Shown here piece by piece: positions 23,324-26,094 of a stretch of DNA of 26,094 nucleotides. The first letter of the stretch is position 1, and every line of letters begins with the position of its first letter. The DNA is taken from the NCBI GenBank assembly GCA_964388665.1, contig CAYMBJ010000057.1, forward strand, positions 1-26,094. The letters are read 5' to 3'. A model generated the notes under the pieces. The model worked only from the letters and a program-made list of their open reading frames with translations, had not been told where the DNA came from and searched no databases. The position numbers and the translations under genes are program-made. Origin of the DNA: CALCCV01 sp964388665 (GTDB lineage: Bacteria > Bdellovibrionota > Bdellovibrionia > Bdellovibrionales > Bdellovibrionaceae).

Positions 23324-24037
23324 TTATTGGATCATGCCAAAACCGAGCGAAAATTCGGTTGCGCCAATGCCAGAATGATATTCAGAGAGCCCAGTATTGT
23401 AGACCTGCCCAAAGGTCATTACAAAGGCCTCCGAAAAATAGACTCTTAAAGCTAGCCGAGTGTATGCCTGCCCCAACCACCAATGACTGTCTTCAATAAA
23501 ATCATAGGCATCAAAAACTCGAATTCCCGCAGAGGCCAATCCGATCACCCCCATTGATTTTCGCTTCGCAATTGTGATGGCCAGACCCCAATCACCTTGG
23601 AGGCCCCAATTTTTATCATAACGAAAGCCCTTCTCGCCTATTTCTGAAGAGTACAGTTCAATTAAAGTTTTTTGACTGCGGCCAGAAAAGCCGAAGAGGC
23701 TATAGCTCTGCGCAAAACCTATACCTCTGACATTACCCGCTGATAGCAATGAGTTGATATCCGAGTATTCGAGCAAATAAGAATTGCTGTCATTATGAAA
23801 GGTTGGCCTCGTAAAGCCCAAGGAAAAAAACTTAGAATCGAAACTTTTAGATTGATCTTGGACTGAGCTTTCTGTTGATGAAGCTGGATCGGCCAAGTTT
23901 TCTGGAGCCGTCGATGCGTTTGGCATGCTCTCCACCATCTCTTGTCTATCCTCTTGCCTATCGTTGGCAAAGGCGGCCTCCGGCAGATGGCCCAAAAGTG
24001 GCAATACAAATGCAAATCGAATGAGGGTCCTATTCAT
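23324..24037 (-). CDS. Probable outer-membrane protein
   Basis: The 237-residue product has a signal peptide (MNRTLIRFAFVLPLLGHLPE, cleavage after AAFA) with AGGAGA before the chosen ATG; a frame open 14 codons upstream lacks this. After a flexible acidic and Ser/Thr/Pro-rich linker (to about residue 70) the chain alternates small and aromatic residues in strands such as 'NWGLQGDWGLAITIA' and 'RLALRVYFSEAFVMTFGQVY', ending '...EFSLGFGMIQ', as in small barrels. No function can be given. It forms an operon with the small membrane protein downstream. Confidence 0.65.
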   Translation of the reverse strand: MNRTLIRFAFVLPLLGHLPEAAFANDRQEDRQEMVESMPNASTAPENLADPASSTESSVQDQSKSFDSKFFSLGFTRPTFHNDSNSYLLEYSDINSLLSAGNVRGIGFAQSYSLFGFSGRSQKTLIELYSSEIGEKGFRYDKNWGLQGDWGLAITIAKRKSMGVIGLASAGIRVFDAYDFIEDSHWWLGQAYTRLALRVYFSEAFVMTFGQVYNTGLSEYHSGIGATEFSLGFGMIQ

Positions 24038-24225
24038 CGTTTCTCCTGAGAATACGGATTCTGAATTTATCAGCTTCACGTGACCAAACCGAGCTCCCCA
24101 CGGGCAAGTTGACCGTGAGGCCCCAAAGGGATCTAATTGGATTTTTTATCCTTGTCAATTTTCTTAAGATCAGTTGGACCTTCCAAAAAGTCCATTCTGG
24201 CGCCAACTCAACAGAAATCTTAAGA

Positions 24226-26073
24226 TCAGCACCACTCTTTACCTGAAAGATCCATTTGGAAGCATTTTTTCAAAAAAAACTCCACTGGAGGCGGTAGGCT
24301 ACTGGAAAATTGTTCGACAGTGTCAAAGAGGCAAACCGACTTTGAGGTCCATGAATTCGGTTTGCTTTGAGTCGGTGCGTCCTTGAGACCGCTTGAACAT
24401 GGTCGCTCGCAACCAGAATGTGGCCCTCTACTGCAAAGGGGTGAGTGCAGCCGCGATTTACCCGATGGAATTAGCATTTTGTATTCGTCATAACACCAGC
24501 GCTGATCTTTTGGATTGGTGTCTGCGCTGCCTTGCCACATTTCGCTGGCCATTAGGTGCGTGATGGTCCAATCCTTATGAGTTTTGTCTCTGAACATGAG
24601 ATTTCTCATTTCAGCGGTTTGCTTACCATCAATATAATATCGAATGTATCCATTGGTGCTGCCCACATCATTCAATACGACTTCCATTTCAAATTCTACC
24701 AGTTTGCCTTGAGGCACAAGAGCATCCTCGCCCTGCGCACCCATCTTGGCGCAACTGTTATTCTTGTTGGCGCCTCTGCGATCTGGCTGGTACCACACTG
24801 AAGAGATTCGATTCAAGAAATAAGCATAGGGTCTTGTAACAAAACCATTGCTGCGACTTGCACTAACATTTCTGATATAAATTCCATCTTGACCTGGAGG
24901 TGGGCAGCCGCCCGCGCTGCAACCTAAATTGCCGACGACAGTTCCGCCCCAGCCCATTTTTCCATTGTGCTGAAAGCCTTCATAAATAAACATTTTCGAT
25001 GTGACACAGGACCTATCAACGCCTTCGCGTCTGTTGGGAATGAAAAATCGAAAATCATTTATTTTTTGACCCTTTTTATAATTTCCACACAGCATTCCTT
25101 TCTGGATGGACATCGCCTCAAATCCACCAGCGACTTCAGTTGCGCCAAAATTTTTCAGAGTTGCCGCGACATCTTTTCCATCATAGCCATCAAAGTCTAC
25201 TGAGATAACTTTTTTACCGTACCTTTTTGAACAGGGCAATGATTCAGATTTAGGCGCAATATTAATTCCGCCTTCTGTGCCGTAGTTCTTTTCGCTGGGG
25301 GCTCCACAACAGTTTTTGTTTTTGCTTGGCTCAGGACCACTGCTCGAAACTTTGCAAGACAAAGGAATTGGCTTCGTGTAGGGAGGATCTGACCTTGACG
25401 CGCTTGATCCAGAAGATGATTGTGGCTGGCTGACATCTGGTTTAGATTGTGGGACAGGTGGTGCTTCACTTGCAATGTCACGCCCACCATTTGTTTCGCT
25501 AGAGCTCTCTGCATCTGATTTGCCAGCATTGGAGGAACCTGATTGAGAAGAAGAATTCAGAAATTCGGCCAGTTTCTTATCCAATTGCGCAAAGGGATCT
25601 GAGGTCGCGCCGAAAGATTTGATAACGATTCCATTAAGCATTGGGCATTTGGTCTTTCTATCAAATTTAATATTGATAACTTCGTCAGTAACATGGATTC
25701 TGCTATTCGCAACGAAGGCCTTATTGGCCCCTCCTGCAAGCTTAAAAATATCTAAATCCCTAAATTTTTGTCCTTCTACATCTACATCAAAGATTCTTTT
25801 TCCAGCTGCCGTGATACCCCCTGATGTTTCCGCAAAATGCAATTCAACGTCAAAGCTACCATTCTTGACAGGGACCTTGTAGGAGTCCACACACCAGACC
25901 TCAGTTTGGTAAACCTTTGCTGGCACGTTCAGAGAACTCGATACCTTGATATTTCCGCGATCAACATGCCCCTGTCTATCGAAATAAAAGGCATCTGGTG
26001 CCCAACGCTGTTTTTCTGTGACGATTTCATCACCGCCTGCATTACTGACCAGGCCATTTGCTAGTGGACATAC
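24226..26073 (-). CDS. Malectin and PL14-like domain protein, 5' end not intact
   Basis: The frame is open from 26073 to 24226 (615 codons), entered after a TAA at 26074-26076 and without an ATG. The first 150 residues are a malectin carbohydrate-binding module: 'VSNAGGDEIVTEKQRWAPDAF', of which SNAGGDEIV and 'QRWAPDAFYFD', then 'NVPAKVYQTEVW', 'SYKVPVKNGSFDVELHFAET' and 'LNGIVIKSFG'. A GTG at 25926 is the only start codon, yet it lies inside this module, so the true start is lost or elsewhere. A long Ser/Pro-rich linker follows, then a beta domain ('VDFDGYDG', 'NGFVTRPYAYFLNRISS', 'YIRYYIDGK', 'WCYDEYKML') resembling PL14-type jelly rolls. The last 70 residues are cysteine-rich and atypical. 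Probably a surface glycan-binding protein. Confidence 0.7.
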   Translation of the reverse strand, partial: VCPLANGLVSNAGGDEIVTEKQRWAPDAFYFDRQGHVDRGNIKVSSSLNVPAKVYQTEVWCVDSYKVPVKNGSFDVELHFAETSGGITAAGKRIFDVDVEGQKFRDLDIFKLAGGANKAFVANSRIHVTDEVINIKFDRKTKCPMLNGIVIKSFGATSDPFAQLDKKLAEFLNSSSQSGSSNAGKSDAESSSETNGGRDIASEAPPVPQSKPDVSQPQSSSGSSASRSDPPYTKPIPLSCKVSSSGPEPSKNKNCCGAPSEKNYGTEGGINIAPKSESLPCSKRYGKKVISVDFDGYDGKDVAATLKNFGATEVAGGFEAMSIQKGMLCGNYKKGQKINDFRFFIPNRREGVDRSCVTSKMFIYEGFQHNGKMGWGGTVVGNLGCSAGGCPPPGQDGIYIRNVSASRSNGFVTRPYAYFLNRISSVWYQPDRRGANKNNSCAKMGAQGEDALVPQGKLVEFEMEVVLNDVGSTNGYIRYYIDGKQTAEMRNLMFRDKTHKDWTITHLMASEMWQGSADTNPKDQRWCYDEYKMLIPSGKSRLHSPLCSRGPHSGCERPCSSGLKDAPTQSKPNSWTSKSVCLFDTVEQFSSSLPPPVEFFLKKCFQMDLSGKEWC

Positions 26074-26094
26074 TTATGCTGCGTATGAAGTGCC

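Noticed and set aside
1..26094. CRISPR array, tRNA, rRNA, prophage or integron
   Set aside because: No spaced repeats, cloverleaf folds, rRNA-like stretches or phage structural genes were seen on either strand.

Overview
The window looks like chromosomal DNA of a Gram-negative bacterium, most likely a Bdellovibrionota/Bdellovibrio-like lineage. The pointers are lipoproteins with the 'FFQNC' type of lipobox, an N-terminal CXXCH cytochrome fused to an outer-membrane barrel, CXXCH proteins with EF-hand-like loops, malectin and PL14-like surface proteins, and a NhaR-type regulator. This placement is inferred from protein style; there is no rRNA or other marker in the window. No tRNA, rRNA, CRISPR array or prophage was recognised.

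Left part (1-2064) is a scarred accessory strip. It holds the 5' end of a mutator-type transposase preceded by a hairpin that would cover its ribosome binding site, a short lipoprotein that looks cut off inside a Calx-beta-like domain, a complete vapBC-type toxin-antitoxin pair with a consensus sigma-70 promoter, and the tail of a dead gene.

2065-7519 is a minus-strand iron block: a cytochrome c fused to an outer-membrane beta barrel, then the three genes of a Fe(III) ABC importer (fbpA, fbpB, fbpC; the last two overlap). Together they could reduce, oxidise or bind iron at the surface and import it. 7641-10808 (plus strand) carries a secreted trypsin-like protease, the ribosome-rescue GTPase hflX with an acidic insertion, a doubtful ORF and a tiny secreted protein, ending at a perfect 56-bp palindrome.

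10946-13086 (minus) holds a YjdF/DUF2238 membrane protein, a small monoheme cytochrome with a calcium-loop motif, and a PL14-like lipoprotein. 13287-17099 is a compact metabolic locus: a NhaR-like LysR regulator divergent from icd, followed by sbtA and sbtB, a sodium/bicarbonate symporter and its PII-like partner. 17262-19495 has a CSLREA beta-helix lipoprotein and a PaiB-like flavin protein.

19595-22739 (minus) is a run of four GNAT acetyltransferases and one methyltransferase, with the 3' remnant of a fifth GNAT between two of them. One GNAT is fused to a DUF1653 domain. The right end (22740-26094) has a possibly broken small membrane protein, a small membrane protein, an outer-membrane protein, and a large malectin plus PL14-like protein whose 5' end is not intact within the window.
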